From Cliona cf. orientalis (Eukaryota; Porifera; Demospongiae; Clionaida; Clionaidae): a DNA stretch of 64,000 bases. Below the pieces are notes generated by a model. The model had not been told where the DNA came from, searched no databases, and saw only the letters and a program-made list of their open reading frames with translations. Below, in pieces: positions 31,401 to 46,700 of the stretch; position 1 is the stretch's first letter; every line of letters begins with the position of its first letter. A program made the position numbers and the translations under genes. The DNA lies in contig OZ005703.1 in the NCBI GenBank assembly GCA_963930775.1, positions 3,472,001-3,536,000 on the forward strand. Direction: 5' to 3'.

Positions 31401-34400
31401 ATTCAAAACCTGACCTATGACAATGAACACAATCTCAAATCTTATGCAGCTAAAGCTGTGCCCCAGATTATTTGTTGTTTCACTGCCTACAGGCTGGTGT
31501 ACAAACAAAAATGCGTGAAGTGACTACTGATTTGTTATCTGCTGATGAAGCAGTTATGTAATAATAATAATTACAAGGAGTGAGCTTGCTTCGCTCGCTC
31601 ACTCCTTTTATCCCTGTGCTATTACTAGACTGTGTATGTGTGGTCGACGACCTTTACCTACATATTTGTGCACATGCGCAGACAGCAAGCTAGCGCACGT
31701 GCACATCCTGCCTAATCATGTGACTCTGTCAATCTAGCTAGCTAAAGAATTCGTTACTTGTCTTGCAGCTTCGCTAGTAAGGGGTCCCAAGAGAAGACGC
31801 TTAGAATAGAATCGCCTCCCTCTGGAAAGCACCTATGGGCAACATCGACTCCAGAATGTCACCCTTTCGCATTCTCCAGGCTGCTATATGTAATGCACCT
31901 GTCAATGGTATGCCCCAGTATCCCCCTCCCGCTCCAAGTAGGGGCATACTAGGGGATTTGACAATCATCATTTCAATTGCCCCAGGGTCGGAGCAATATT
32001 TGAAGTCAAATCCCCTATTCAGTACATAGTATATCCTAGGGGATTTGATTGCCTTCATGCTGGTTCTGTTGTGACATGGCAATCATAGTCTCGTATGCCA
32101 CATCCTCTAGTTTACAAATAGTTTACGTTAATGTGCACGGAAAAGTCAAATGCCCCACCCTAGGTCCAGCTTCTTCTGTAAAAACCCCTTGGTACCCCTT
32201 GTTTTTGCGCGGGAGGGGGATAGTGGGGCATGCCATTGACAGGTGCATAAGTGTACAGTCATAGATTATATATTCCCCTACAGTTCAGTCTAATTCTGCC
32301 CTGCCGTTTTTTGGAAGCAGCTCACTTTAGTGGCTGCTGGGCCATAGCCAGCCGCCGTCAGTGGGCTGTCTGCTGTATCGTCCCAAGTCCAGTGACGCCG
32401 AGAAAGAAAACTTTTAGCTTGGGTCAAATCGCTTCCGGTCACCTCCCGCTTGTACACACGCATGCACGCACAGACAACTATAATCTTATAATGATGTACC
32501 TGTCTGTCAGTCCATAGCATCGTTTCAGATGCTGTTTCAGTAAGAGCAGCAGAAAGCAGCCTTGACAGGAGTGACAGCACTCTGACAACTGCTGCACATC
32601 ACAGCTTTGTTGGGCTAATAAAACATTCATTTAATAAATTAATGATAGTACATTTGTGAAAGGTGCGACCTTACAGAGACTATCAATATTCTCTTCATCA
32701 TCATTAACACTAGCTCCACTGGCACTCAGTATCTGAAGCATACAAGCAATGTCCAATACAGTGACCTAGTGAACACAGAGGTGGCAACGGCATATATACC
32801 TCTTTAAACTGTTGCAATAGATTTGATCCAGTTACAGATATGGTCATGTCAATGTGATGAACAACAAACAGTGGCTCCTCTTGAGTGTTGTACGGGAAGT
32901 AGGCCAAATTGTCAGCAAGGTAGAGCAGAAACACAGGAGAATTCCTCTGAGAAAGCATATCAAACTAATGTCAGCAATCAGCAACTTTTAATAGTAAGGT
33001 GTACCTCATAATCTTCAAAATATCTCAGCAAAGCTCGTAAGAAAGCCCTACGATGCTGCTTGGTTGAACGCACTAGAGAGTATACATGAGCCAGAAGGCT
33101 ACTCTGGTTGCCTAAACTATCACAGTAGTAACCTCGAGGTATTTCCTGCATGGCAAGATAATAATGGTAAATATCAAAACAATCAAGCAGCAATAGCAGA
33201 ACCCATACCCCAGCAACGACTCTCTGAAATGCAAATGATTTCTTCACACCAGCCATCAATTGAGTCTAGAGTTGTACACAATAGAATGCAATTGTAGGAT
33301 AAAGAGTACTGAGCAATCAAGTTTACCTGCATTAGATGTCCATATCTGCTGGTATGCTCTGAAAGTTGCTTATCAGCTTTAGCTTTTACTGATGGATCAG
33401 TATCTGTACTCATCGCCATTAGATATGAGATGCACTGAAGCAGGGAAAAATGCAAGTCCATAATGTGGCAAAAATAAATACATGTAGATTACACACTGCA
33501 AATTGCATTAAACTCGATACCTGTGCAGGATGGACTAGTCCTTGCCTCAGGATGAGAATGATGGCTTGCAGTGCAGCAAGCCTCACCTGCAGCTCACTGT
33601 TCATAAAGGACTCTAGCACAGGCTGCAGAAAGGCCTGCGAGACACTGCTACTAACACTGCACAACACAATAATATTAATATTAATCTGTACAATAGAGTA
33701 CATAATTATAGCCTCACCTTGAGTGTTGATCACCAAACTGAAGCAGATCTTTCTTCTCCGAAACAGATTTATCACCTGCTACTGTAACATACAGTGTCAT
33801 GCAAATAACATCAAAGTATGAAGCATAATATCGTATGCTGATTAATTTTCAGTGTGATAATTTTCACTATATCCATTGTTGACTAGCAGGCACAAACCTT
33901 TCACCCAATGCCTCTAACATGCACAGTGCATGGAAGGTATTAAAGTAAGGGGCGTGGGGAAACAACAAAAATACTGGAAGCATAACCGTTCTCAGTATTA
34001 TCTCACCACTACTGTCACCCAGCGTGTTTAACTCTTAGACTAATGATTTTCTAGCTGATGCTATTTGCCCCAACTTTTCTTCAGAGGTGGCTTGACAACA
34101 AAGAAATCATACAAGGTCCACGAAGTTGTACAGTGCGAGATTGAGATTATGTATTGTCCGTTTATCGCCGGCAAAGTGCCAGGTTTCTGTCACAAAATAA
34201 AAATTAATTTGGGAGCTTTCTCCAATTTTCAATAAACACTAGCACCCCATGAAAAGTAATCTCACTTGTATGACTGGTATCAGCTGTTTTCAATTTGGCC
34301 TCCACTTCTTTCAAATAGTTGTGCAGGTTTCTTAGCACCTGAAGGTTAATATACATCTGTCAATTAGCCATCTTCTGAAGCCCATCCCTCCTTCCCTCAG

Positions 34401-34707
34401 CTTAAGATGCTCATCAACTGTATAGACACTACAAGCATAATAATATTAACCAGTGCATTTCCAACTTCGTGCTAATATATACTATCATTATTGTTGGATA
34501 TAATATACATGACCAAATACTACACATGCAGATGTTCCCCCTTCTTGCATACATATACAATGGACATATAGAGGATAAGGCTATCCAGTGGCCATACACA
34601 TACCTCAATTTTCTTCATTGATCCAAAATCTTTGACAAGCCAGTCATTGTAGAGCTGCTTAACATCGGACTCCAGCATACTCTCAGGGAAACGAATGCAA
34701 AAGAAAC
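28492..34707 (-). CDS. NIPBL: NIPBL exons 33-46: last HEAT repeats and acidic tail
   Basis: Exons 34604..34707, 34266..34338, 33718..33775, 33521..33656, 33327..33434, 33209..33265, 33005..33145, 32800..32946, 32675..32765, 32500..32614, 29457..29631, 28865..28999, 28634..28756, 28492..28539, encoding about residues 1320-1822. Conserved: RLAALQAIILILRQGLVHPA, CISYLMAMSTDTDPSVKAKA, KQHRRAFLRALLRYF, FLLLLLKQHLKRCYGLTDR. Exon 44 encodes a Q-rich run (PQQQQQQQLPQ) after an acidic stretch. Exon 45 is Ser/Lys-rich. The last exon ends SSDESEDDPDYRV. The last two exons have no human counterpart I recognise and are supported only by phase and splice sites. Confidence 0.9.
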
Positions 34708-37700
34708 CTTTGGAACAAAGAAATTATTAATTACCAGTGGTAGTGTGTGGGGTGAGCCTTCGCTAAAGTTGTAAGATTTCTTTGAAAGTGCAAAGGCATG
34801 AGACTGGTACTAAATTCTATGTACAACAGTATGTCAGTCATCAGTTGCACAAGTAGTAGCTGTAATAGCATAGGCCTGACAAGCTACCACAAGAGTGAAA
34901 ATATCACATATAGACTGCTAGTAGGCTGTAGCCATAGAATAAGCGTCCATGCAGTCAGCTTCTGACATGGTATGACGCTCAGGGAAGTAGATCTACCAGT
35001 GATATTAATTGTGGACCTGAGCATTGCCAGCATGGTCCCACACTCACCTTTTCAGGCTTTGCCTACACTGGATAGATCATCTTAGAGCCGAAATTGTCAC
35101 ACAGATCACGTGCAGTGCAAGTGCGCATGATGACCAGCATTCAAAATTCAACTTTCCTCACTGAAATGATCATCCCACAAACATATACCATAGAATCCTG
35201 CGGTTACGCCCCCCTCGCACATAAGCCCCCCCCCCTGCATTTTTAGCTCAAGTTCCTGTATAGATAGTTTTATCTTGCATATAGGTCCTCCCTAGCTGTA
35301 AAAATTAATGTAAATATTTGCAGACCATAACTACTAAGCTAAGTAAAAACAGTAGCCACAACTAACAAGCTAGCTATTTGTGTCATATTATGCCTTACAT
35401 GTACTTTGCTGTTTTTTTTTCTCAAGTTTTGCCCATCAAACAGCCAGAGAAAGTATAGAGATCGTGTGCCCACGTGGCATTCGATGATCGGTAATTGCTG
35501 TCACATGAAAATATTAAGATCCCGCGTATAAGCCCCCTCCCCACTTTGGCCCAATGCTAGCATGCACAAAAGGGGGGGGGGGGCGTAATCGCAGGATTCT
35601 ATGGTATATATATTCGGACCCAAATTACACCAAGCCGATATCTATTTAAATTGGCTACTCCATGTACATGTAAACTATCTATGACACCTTATTGTTGAAA
35701 TAAGAAAATGTCACTGATTTGAATCCGTATAATATTATCATAGAGTCGGTAGACTCTATAAGTAGGGATGGCCCGGACATGCCATATATATAATACATTA
35801 CAAATACCCAAATATCTCAAAATAGGTAATTTTATGAAATTTCTAAGTGTGAAAATCAGAATCTCCAGCAAATTATCTATCTAAGAAGACCAAGATCATT
35901 CATCAAATCAATTGTATATGCCAGAACCAGATGTTCAAAAAAATGGCCATTTCTCAATCTTTCTTTCTTTCTTTCTCATTTCCAGGGCTAACTCAAGACT
36001 GTCTGGACCTCTCACCTCAGTTTCCATATAAATCCACTCTATTTTGTAGCGCGCAGTGCAGTGGCACGCTAGTTTGGCATTAATATCTCAACAGTTACAA
36101 TAGTGGGTGTGTACGGCGCATTAATGATTGGGTGTGTCTGATACGCCATTTTTAAATATAATGCGCATGCTCGGAATGGGTTGCCATGGTGAAGTCATGT
36201 GACTGCGCCTGGCCCTAGGCGAGGTCTAGTCTAGTCGAGCTCTAGCGCTAGCGCTATCGCTAGTGCGTGCAGCAGTACGCTGGATCGATCATGGATATGA
36301 GTATGAAGGTGCAAGGCTCGGGGAGCGGTAAGGCGCTAGGCATAGGTGAGCTACTCGCTAGCGCGTGCAGCGCTAGTGCTCCGCTGGATCGAATCATACC
36401 ATCGCAAGACTCGAGGAGCCGGGTCAAAGCACAGATCATAAAATTATGCCGGGTAGCTAGCTGCTGCCAACAATAAAACTTAGAACGTTATTTTCTCCCC
36501 AAGCGGAAGAGTCTCATCACTACTTGGGCCGCCTAAAGCAGCCTTCTTTGTCAGCCTGCTTCATCATAATGATACAAGGCTAGTTAATGAGGGGCGTGGC
36601 TACGAACTTTGCAAACTTCGGTACCTCCCATCTTCCACTTATTACACTGGACAAAAATTGTGAGCAACCCATGTAAGATGGCATTGATAAATTACACTAA
36701 GTGCATTAAAAAAGAACAGAAACAAGTATAAAAACAATTGAATAAAATTGAAGAATGAAGTAGGGATGGCAGGATCAAAAAGTACACAAACAAGAGATAT
36801 CGCAACTACTATACATCCCTACGCTTGCTTTTTGAGGGATGCAAAAATAACCAGTAATAATGCGATTGAATCAAAACTGATAAACCCAAACCATCGTGAC
36901 AACTAGGGAACAACCTGAATGTCTCCCATATACCACACTCAACAAACACATTGACATTAATAGGTGCATAATAGTCGAGAAAAGCAAGCGTAGGGATGTA
37001 TAGTAGTTGCGATATCTCTTGTTTGTGTACTTTTTGATCCTGCCATCCCTACTTCATTCTTCAATTTTATTCAATTGTTTTTATACTTGTATCAAGAATA
37101 CAGTACTAAGTATGGCTTTTCAAACAAGTGATGCAATAAAACTCTTGACAGTCATATTGGACCATTAAATTTTGGTAATCTACACGTACAGCTGTATACC
37201 CTTTGATAATGCAATATTCTTGACATACCGAGTCCCTTTACAGTCTTGATTTGAACTTCATCATCCCCTTGCTTGAAAAAGTACACCAAATGTTGTAGTA
37301 CTTGACGACTAACCAATGTCTGACAAATGAAAATGTATGTGATATAATCATAATTATGTAACAGTATGTAGCTCCTGTATGTTACTACAGTGCAACCCCT
37401 CTATTTGCTAGGGACAGCTTAATGTATCCTAATAAAAGGAAGTGTCCTCATTTCAGGGGCACTGTTGTACACATCTATCTATGTAGCTGGGATTATGGGT
37501 GGTGTCCTCATAGAGGTTATTGCAGATGGTGTGTTATAGTATGTAGCAGATAACAGATAAATGATATACAAGCACAATTTTATGAAAACTGTGCAGCCAC
37601 TAGGATAGTGTTTGCAAATCAGATAAAATTATTAAATGTGATTCCATGATCAGTACCACCTACATGTATATTGTATGTTTGCGAATCTATTATAAACATA

Positions 37701-40700
37701 GATGAAATCGTCCTATTGTATTGTTGTGATTTTTAGCCAGTGTTGAGAAGGAAGACCTGATACACTACTGGGGCAAGGTTACTCTAATGACTATTGTTCA
37801 CTCACAGAAGATCTCTGAGTGAAAGAGTCAACATCAAAGAACTTGCAGACCACACCCACTGAAAACAGTGATCGTAGAAGAGCTGCTCTGTGAGACTTTA
37901 GCTGAGGATGGGATGAGTTTTGGGAGTGAAGTGCATGCATCTGCTCCAAGCATCCTGAATAAGACACCACACTTGATAGAATGTCAAGCATTTAAATGGA
38001 AACTCAGACTTACTTAGAAATTTTTGGAAGCAATCTTTAATGAGAGTGTAGTTGTGAGTGACATTGTTTACAATAGCACCCAAGCACTCCAAGCAGCTGT
38101 GAATAAGCTAAAATGAAACATTTCAACATTAATAGATTGCACTGGGAAGAATACTAAACCAGGAGAGTGTTTGAAGCTCAAAAGCACTTCAGGATCAGTA
38201 AGTAGGAGGTAAACTAAAGTAAATGAGGCAATACAGGTTGCTACACCACCAGAATACTAAAATGACATTGGCCAATAATAAAATACCATCACAATACTTT
38301 CACTATCATAGTGATTGGCTCCATCCCAGTTGTATGCTGAAAAGATCGGGAATTCTGGGGACAAACAAGGCTAATTGTATAACAAAGGGAGAATACCCAT
38401 CTACAAGGCACACACATCCCCATTACTATAACTCTGTACCAGCTGTCCATGCTTCATTGTAAGTTTAACAAGATCCTCTTCGAGAGCAGCTAAGAAGGAT
38501 TCGCTAGGATGCTCCATCAGCGGCACAACTTCTTTCAGGATCTTGGAGACATAGTGAAGTACCATGACATCTCTCTGAGCCTGCAAGCAGCTAACTCATG
38601 AATGTAACAAATATGGAAACGTGACTTACAGCACAGGTTGAGCTTAGGTAGGGGTGCAGGGTAGTGGCATGATGCAACAGCAGACTAGGCTTCACATTAC
38701 AAAACAGGTTGAGAGTAATGACACACGAGACTAGTTTTGATGAGCTGGAAGACTGATCCTTTGCTAAAATGGACAAGACATCCGGTTAAATATGTGCTAT
38801 GACTCTTATTATAACATATCCTACCAGAACTCTCATCAAGAGTTAATAAAACTTCTACCAAACAATCGACCATTGATTGGGAGACAGATAAAACAGCCTG
38901 CACTGCGGCCTGGTCTTCACATTTCAACATCTAAGGAAAAAGCAAAGACTTTCGTTGTATGCTGAATCAATATTACAGACCCTGCAAACAAACAGCCAGC
39001 TAACATGGCTTTGTAGGAACAGTAAAAAATACATGTAGCCAGTTTACAATAACAAAACAAAATCCTTCTAAACAGAATTCTTCAGCTACAGAAACTTTGG
39101 GTACTGAACTCTCCCATGAATTCACAAACATCGTACCTGTTCAAGCAACTGCTCAAACCACTCGTATTCTTTACACAGTCCAACCTAGGATCAAAAGTGC
39201 ATCATTAATCGTAAATATTACAATAAAAAAAACAAAACTGACCACAGCAGTAATGTTTGTCACTCTCCTGACCAAAATTTCCTTCTTCTCTTGACCTTCC
39301 GGAGGTGCCGTAAACCACAGTTCACGGAATACACTAGTTACCAGTTGCTAAGCAAACAGCAATATTAAATTACATATCGTATAGCCGGAAAATCTGGCGG
39401 GGAATTAATTTTGGCTGTTTGGCTGTTTGGGCCTTCGTATCACTTGCTCGAACCTCCGCTTACCTAGGCTTGTTTTCGGTTTCTTTCAGTGCAGGATATC
39501 AGAGATTCTCTCGCCGATGACTGACATGGAGTCCAAACATTCCTGAAAAAAATGATGCCCTCGTTCGCAGCTACCAGTTTCAACTCGATCGATGGAAGCT
39601 GCAGCAAACCACTCCCTTGATCATTAATGGTATAGGTAGGCGCACATGCAGGTGCCAAATTTGGGGCATGGCTAGATCAAACTCAAGCTTTCCGCCAAAT
39701 AAAAATCCGCCAATATTTTTGTTCTCACTGAATGAGGCTAATCTGCCAAATTTAATTCCCACCAAATTTTCTGGCTATACAGTACTGTGTTTATAATATT
39801 TTTCTATATACCGTAGGTCGGGTTTTAATTGCGAGTATCTATTAATTGCGAATTGCGAGTTTTTCTACATTTCACAATTAATAGATTCGCAAACATAAAC
39901 GTGCACATATACTACAGTACGGTACGGGGTCGTCCATCGCAATTATTGGATTTGCAATTTGGCCTGACTTGGCTAGAACGCATTTATTAAACTACGCAAT
40001 TAAAACCTGTCCACGGTAATGGAATTTGAGCTAAAAAAATCAATAATTACAATTAATTTTTAACTTTTGCAGAATTTTCTGATTCTTGCGTTAACTACAG
40101 CTGGCTTTTTTATTAGCATAAACACGGTATATGTAATTAATATGCTCAACAACCCTCCTCCAGCCAATCATAAATCTAGGTAAACCATCAAGTGGTAAGC
40201 CTTGTGCAGTAGAGAGGTACAAAATATCAAAAGTGCTCAAACAGTTACTAATATGCACATGATCATAAGATGCTGAGCATCTGTTTTGTTAATACCATCC
40301 AGGATATTTGCTATGCTATTATGCAAGAAAGAAATAGATGTAGTGATCCATGTGAGTCACTAACACTGTTTAATAATAGTCACCTTGATGCCTTCCTCAT
40401 CTCCAATTCTCCTGATCATTCTGACACAGATGTCACTGATTTGAGGGAAATCAGGTTGAAGGACACATATGTCCTTCAGAATCTTTATCACTCGCTTTCG
40501 TACACTAACTCCAGCATCCTAGAAAGTTACATAGGAATCTTAAGAGAAATATCAATTGAATGATTACAGTACTTTCTGTCACTATCCACTGGAGGGAAGG
40601 ATCATGCATTTGTGTTGTTATTGTCATCGGTATATTGCTTTCATACAAACACTGCTCATACTATGATAATACGGGACAACTCCATACTGTTCATTTGTGG

Positions 40701-43700
40701 TGCAATTGAAGGAATTAAGAAGAGGTTGTGTTGATCCTATGAGCATTTGAACCTTTGGCTACTACATGTAAGCTTCAACATCCCAAAGTGTTGCCTGATC
40801 AAACACACTTAAAAAGTTCATTCAAACGTGCAACTACATGTAATAAGTTTTAAGATGTACATTGTGTAAGCTCACCCGAATGCGCTCACAGATCATGTCA
40901 TAATATTGTGAAGTGAGTTCAGGTCTACTGAGTACAAAGCGACCCACAAGATCCACTGCAGCTTCTCGGACAAGTGTGGATGTGTCTCTAAAACGAAATT
41001 CAACAGCACGTTGCATGTCAGGCTGTAGGAACAAATACAGGGCAGTGTTTATGGCAGGATAATTGGGGGGGGGGGGGTGCGCTAAAATTCAAAGGGGTGG
41101 AAACATAAATTCAAGGAGAAACCCCATAAAAAGTATCATAATAATTATGGAAAGCCAATTTGATTAAAAGCATCCCACTCCCTGAAATAGGTATGTATCA
41201 ACAGTAGGGAGTGTGGGAACAATAATACGTGCATAAATCTAGTATATCTGAATACCCTTGAGAGAATTCCTGGATCAGCTGCAATGATAGTAGAGAGGGC
41301 TTTCATAGCTCTTGTTCTCACATGAACAGCAGGCTCATTGGAAACTCTAATTAGCTGTGTTGAAACACCATACTTAGTAACATTTTAAAGGAAGAATATG
41401 GTAATATGCACACCTTCTGTAGGTACATGTCAAAACTCCTAGAGAGAGTTCTAGTAGATCCTAGAAACCTGGTTACAATAGCAGCACTCTTCTCATCCAA
41501 AATCCCTCCCATAGATTTCAGTTCAGATTCGGCTTTTGGATCTAATAGTGACTGAATTTTCTCTTTCTTAAATTCTGATTGTTGTAGAATGACAGCAGAT
41601 GAGCTTATTGTAGGAATATCATCATGGTCATCTAGTAGATTATTTTCAGCTTGTGCAGTAGGAGACTGTGGATTGTCTTTTAAGGCTTTCTCAAGATCCA
41701 GCTGAGTATCATACAACCATTGCCCAATGTAGAAATCACGGGCAAACTGGTACATGTGAGTGTGTGTATAAGTGCAAGGCAGACTCAGTGAAGTGAATAT
41801 ACCACACATAATATACGTACATGTATGTAGGTCAACACTTACAGCACAAGCAGGGTCAGACTTTCCCCTCTTGTTGAGATAGGCAATCAAGACTTTCTGC
41901 AAATGCTGAGCATTCTCAGAGAAGGCATCCTGGCATAAAAGCATCAAAGTTGCATAATAATAATAATGTTATTATGGTACACTGATGTTACTATTATATA
42001 CATTGTACTACGTTTATCTGCTCAGTCTATCTAGCAACCTTAGAATGACAACCATTTGCAGCAAAATCTAAAATTTACCACTTCCACCCCCCAGTAGCCA
42101 ATGGAAACAAGAAGTATTTGCAGAGTAAGGAAATTTGGCATATTATCATAGAGTCAGTAGACTCTATAAGTAGGGATGGCACGGATACTCCATATATTAA
42201 TACATTATAAACATCCAAATATCTCAAAACTGATAACTTTTTGAAATTTCTAGCGTCAAAATCAGAATCTACAGCAAATCGTCTATCTAACAAGACCAAG
42301 ATCATTCATCAACTCAATTATATATGCCAGAACCAGATGTGCAAAAAATAGCCGTTTGTTATTCTTTCTCTGTTTTCCTCGACTAACTCAAGACTACCAT
42401 GACCGCTCACCTTAATTCGAGTATAAATCCACTCCATTTTGGAGTGCGCACGCCTGTGGCACGCTTGTTTTGTGATATCAGGATAGTGATTTAATTGTGG
42501 GTGTGTACAGCACATTTTGCAAGTAGGTGTGTCTAATTAGCCATTTTGTCATATAATGCACATGCTCATACGGTGTTGCCATGGTGAAGTCATGTGACCG
42601 ATGTCAGTGGCGTGCGTGCACCAGCACATCTATGACCTGCATGCTCGAGCGCTCAGCTGATCAGCTCAGTGAACTGTTGATTATGGTTTCTATTATCAAA
42701 AGACTGCCTGGGATTTGCACTTACAGGAGTATTCAAGTTTGAACTCACGGTGTGTTTGGGGTACCATAGCTGCCTGACTCAATGCTAGGATCGCACAAAC
42801 ATGCCGCTGAATCAGTGGTGTACCTGCTTCCCTATAATATCGTTGGAGCACGATTGGATGTACCGTATACTTTCTAATATAGGCGCCCCCAAAAAATAAT
42901 TACAGATCGTGCAGGCGCCTCCAATTAGAACCGAAAAATTCACGAGCAGGTCAAAGGGCGCCTAAATTAGGGAGGCGCCTAAGAGCTGCAATTAGAACGG
43001 TTCTGGAAGTTTTACCAGAGTCCAAGCGCTATCACTAATCGGTCCTATTTAGTGGCAGTGAATATGAGTGGCGAGAACAACAAAAATATGGTTCTAGGTT
43101 CAGTTCTTGTTGGAAATTTCACTCTGATCGCTGAATCATTCTCGAGTTGTCGGTATCGTAGCCATCAGAATGATTGTCTCTAACTCCAGAAAGACATCAA
43201 AGCAGTCGGTAAGTGCCCATATAAATGTAGGAGACAGCTTAGTTTGACATCTAAACTGCTAGCTCGATAGATCAATCGACGGTACGGTACGGTACCGAGG
43301 TATTGCCATATTGCACGTGGCAATACGTTCCAATTAAATAGGCGCCGCCTAAAAATAATTGATGTCCGGAAAGGCACCTTAAATTAGAACCGAAAAAATT
43401 GCGCAGGTCTAAAAGGGCGCCTAAATTAGGGTGGCGTCTATATTAGAACACATACGTTTTGAAGTTGTAGCTAGTTCCATGCATTTAATAACAATGAATA
43501 GGCAAACCATAATATTAGGTCATAATACTATGTATAGTCAGCTAGGTGGCATTGAAGAAAATTAATGACAATCATAAACTACCCTGAGGGCACTAAAAAA
43601 GAACAGTGACAAGTATAAAAAACAATTGAATAAATTGAAGGACAAAGTAGGGATGGCAGTGCCAAAAAAATACACTAACAAGATTTTGTAGGGATAATGT

Positions 43701-46700
43701 ATCATATACACCCCTACGCTTGCTTTTTGAGTAGTCGTGCACACACACATTATACCGATATGGGGGCACATGCAGGAATGGAAAATCAATAGTTGATCAA
43801 TATCAAAATATAGCGATACTTTACATACTGAATCAGAAGTGTATGATATTAAATTAATTATTGAGAAAAGCAAGCGTAGGGTTGTATAGTGGATGTGATA
43901 CATTATCCCTACAAAAACTTGTTTGTATATTTTTGGCACTGCCATCCCTACTTCATCCTTCAATTTTATTTAATTGTTGTTTTATGCTTGAAATAAATAT
44001 AAAATACCGTATTTATTCGAATACTAGCCGCGGCTACTATTAATTTCAGCCTTGCTGGAGTGCAGCTACTAACCAAGGGCAGCTCTTATGGTGGCTTTTA
44101 CTAATTTTGGAGTGACACCTTGGTGACATTGACATGATAGACTTGTATTTCAGGACTGATATTCGAATATTTGAGATAATGATTGATAAGTAAGCAGAAT
44201 TTTTGCCTCGAACTAACGATTGTGCATGGCTTGCAATTGTGGCCACGCCCACTTAATTGTGTTTGCGCATGCGTGCAGCTACTATTAAATTTTGAGGGCG
44301 GCTACTAATCGGGGGTGGCTTCTATTTGGTATGTAAATTGACTACCTTAGGCTACAATTATTTCCGGGTACAAGTTTTAGCAGATTTTGGAAATAGTGTG
44401 TTTAGCTGGTACTAATTTTAGCAATTTTTCAAAATTTAAATCCTATTACCGTATAGCCGGAAAATTTGGCGGGGAATTAAATTTGGCGGTTTGGCAGTCT
44501 ATATTACAACCGCCAAATTAAAACCCGCCAAAATTTCCTACTCGCATATATACGTGTGGCGACCCCGTACCAAACCGCCAAATTTAAATCCGCCAATATT
44601 CTTATAATAGCGATTTTTGGCTCAACCGCCAAATTAATTCCCGCCAATATTTCCGGCTATACGGTAATTCAAAAATGTTGATAAATTTAATATTTGCGGG
44701 TACAATTTATAGCAAAAATTGAGTAAATCACTAATTTCACTAAATTTAGTACCCGCAAACAAAAGTGTCCTTAAGATTTTATCTTTAAGCTATGCCATTT
44801 TAAAGCTACTAGTACGATACTTACATACATACATAATGACCTTTACCATAATATTACCCTGTCTAATACCGTAAATCGCGAATATTTCGTGTCTAAAATA
44901 TTTCATGCAAAAATTTTTCGCGTTAAATAATTTTCGGACAAACGACCCTGTACCGCATTGTCGTTAATATTGCGCATGTATTTCGTATGTTTATTTTTCT
45001 CACAAGCCATGCTGTCCGAAAATATTTTAGCATCGAAATATTCGCAATTTACGGTAATCATTATACTATGGATATGGCAAATACACTAGATTTGCCAATA
45101 GTAGTAAGATCATAGAAATCTCTGTTGATACCTCATCTTAGAGAGGAGGCAACAGAAAGTCAGAATGTTATGATCTACATTTTGGTAATGACCACCTAAC
45201 TTATCATTCTTGGAGAATAGAATTTGCCGGTACCCTAGGTTATGTGAGAGTACGTAGCTCTTGTATGTTAGTATTGTGCTTATGTATATAGTGTGATAAT
45301 AGTGTCACAACACACAGTCATACTATATACAACGAAAAATATTTTTCAGAGCGACAATTTCCTTATATAGTCCGTGTCCTAACCTGGAGGGCACAAAAGA
45401 TGCGCTCTTCTACAAGTTCAGAAGGCTCACGATTGGTCTGAATTGTAGTGCCGTGTGCACAAACGAGGGTGGCCATAGAGACACATTCTTGAGCGAACGG
45501 CGCCAAGCACTGGGCGTTTCGAGAGGCCTGCTCAGCAGGCCACCGAGCCTCAAGCAAAGCGAGGGGTGAGATCTCTTCTTTGTCATAGCTTGATGGTAAA
45601 TTCAATGTTCGAGCAGAGTGAAAATGTTGCCATGCATTACACGGTGAGTTCGAGCAGCTGCTCTTGGCAGGCAGTGTGGGGTGTGGTCTATGCCATAATA
45701 GCATAGGTTCAAAGTTCGGTGCTACATTCATCTGCACATGCGCACTGTACTAACTGGTAGCTCATGTGATATTAGCCCATGATTATGACATCAAACATAC
45801 TTGCAGATAAATGCTGTATAAGTATTGTAGAATCCCACGATTACGCCCCCCCCCCCCCTTTGTGCATGCTAGCATTGGGCAAAGCAGGGAGGGGGCTTAT
45901 ATGCGGGATACTAACATTTCTGTGTGATGACCACTACCGACCGTCGAATGCCACGTGGGCGTGCGATCTCTGCACTTTCTCTGGCTGTTTGGTGGGCAGA
46001 ACTCGAGAAAAAATTAATGATAAAGTAAGGCATAATACCGTAGGATGGGTTTTAATTGCGTAGTTTAATAATTGCGTTCTAGTCAAGTGAGGCCAAATTG
46101 CGAATCCAATAATTGTGATGGACGACCCCGTACCGTACTGTAGTATACGTGAATGCAGACATTACAGACCATAAGCCAAGTAAAAACAGTAGCCACAACT
46201 AACAAACTATGTAGCTATTAATTTTGTGTCATACTGTAGGTCGGGTTTTAATTATGAGTATCTATTAATTGCGAATTGTGAGTTTTTCTACGTAAATTGA
46301 AGGATGAAGTAGGGATGGCAGTGCCATAAAATACACAAACAAGATTTGTAGGGATAACATATCACATCCACTATACATCCCTAAGCTTGTAAGTGCAAAT
46401 CCCAGGCAGTCTTTTGATAGCTAGCTCAGACGTCTTCTTTTGCATCATGCATCAGTGGGGTTTCCGAGACAGCTCAACATCTGGATTGACCTGAGAATGA
46501 AGCCATGCCCCTCGTTATCTCGATCCTGAAGCTGGCTGACCGGCAAACTTGAAAGAAGGCTGTTTAGAACCAAGTAGCGACAAAAATCTTCTGTTTCGGG
46601 AGCATATTTTATAGGCCAGTAAGCTTACTGTTGGTAAGTAGCCACCATATTAATCGACAATTTACTGAGTTAAGGTCCTGGCGCATGCGCGCCACTTACA

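Noticed and set aside
39464-39658. Open frame in the extra interior of family D copy 2
   Set aside because: Within a MITE in a NIPBL intron, no recognisable motif, and absent from the intact family D copy.
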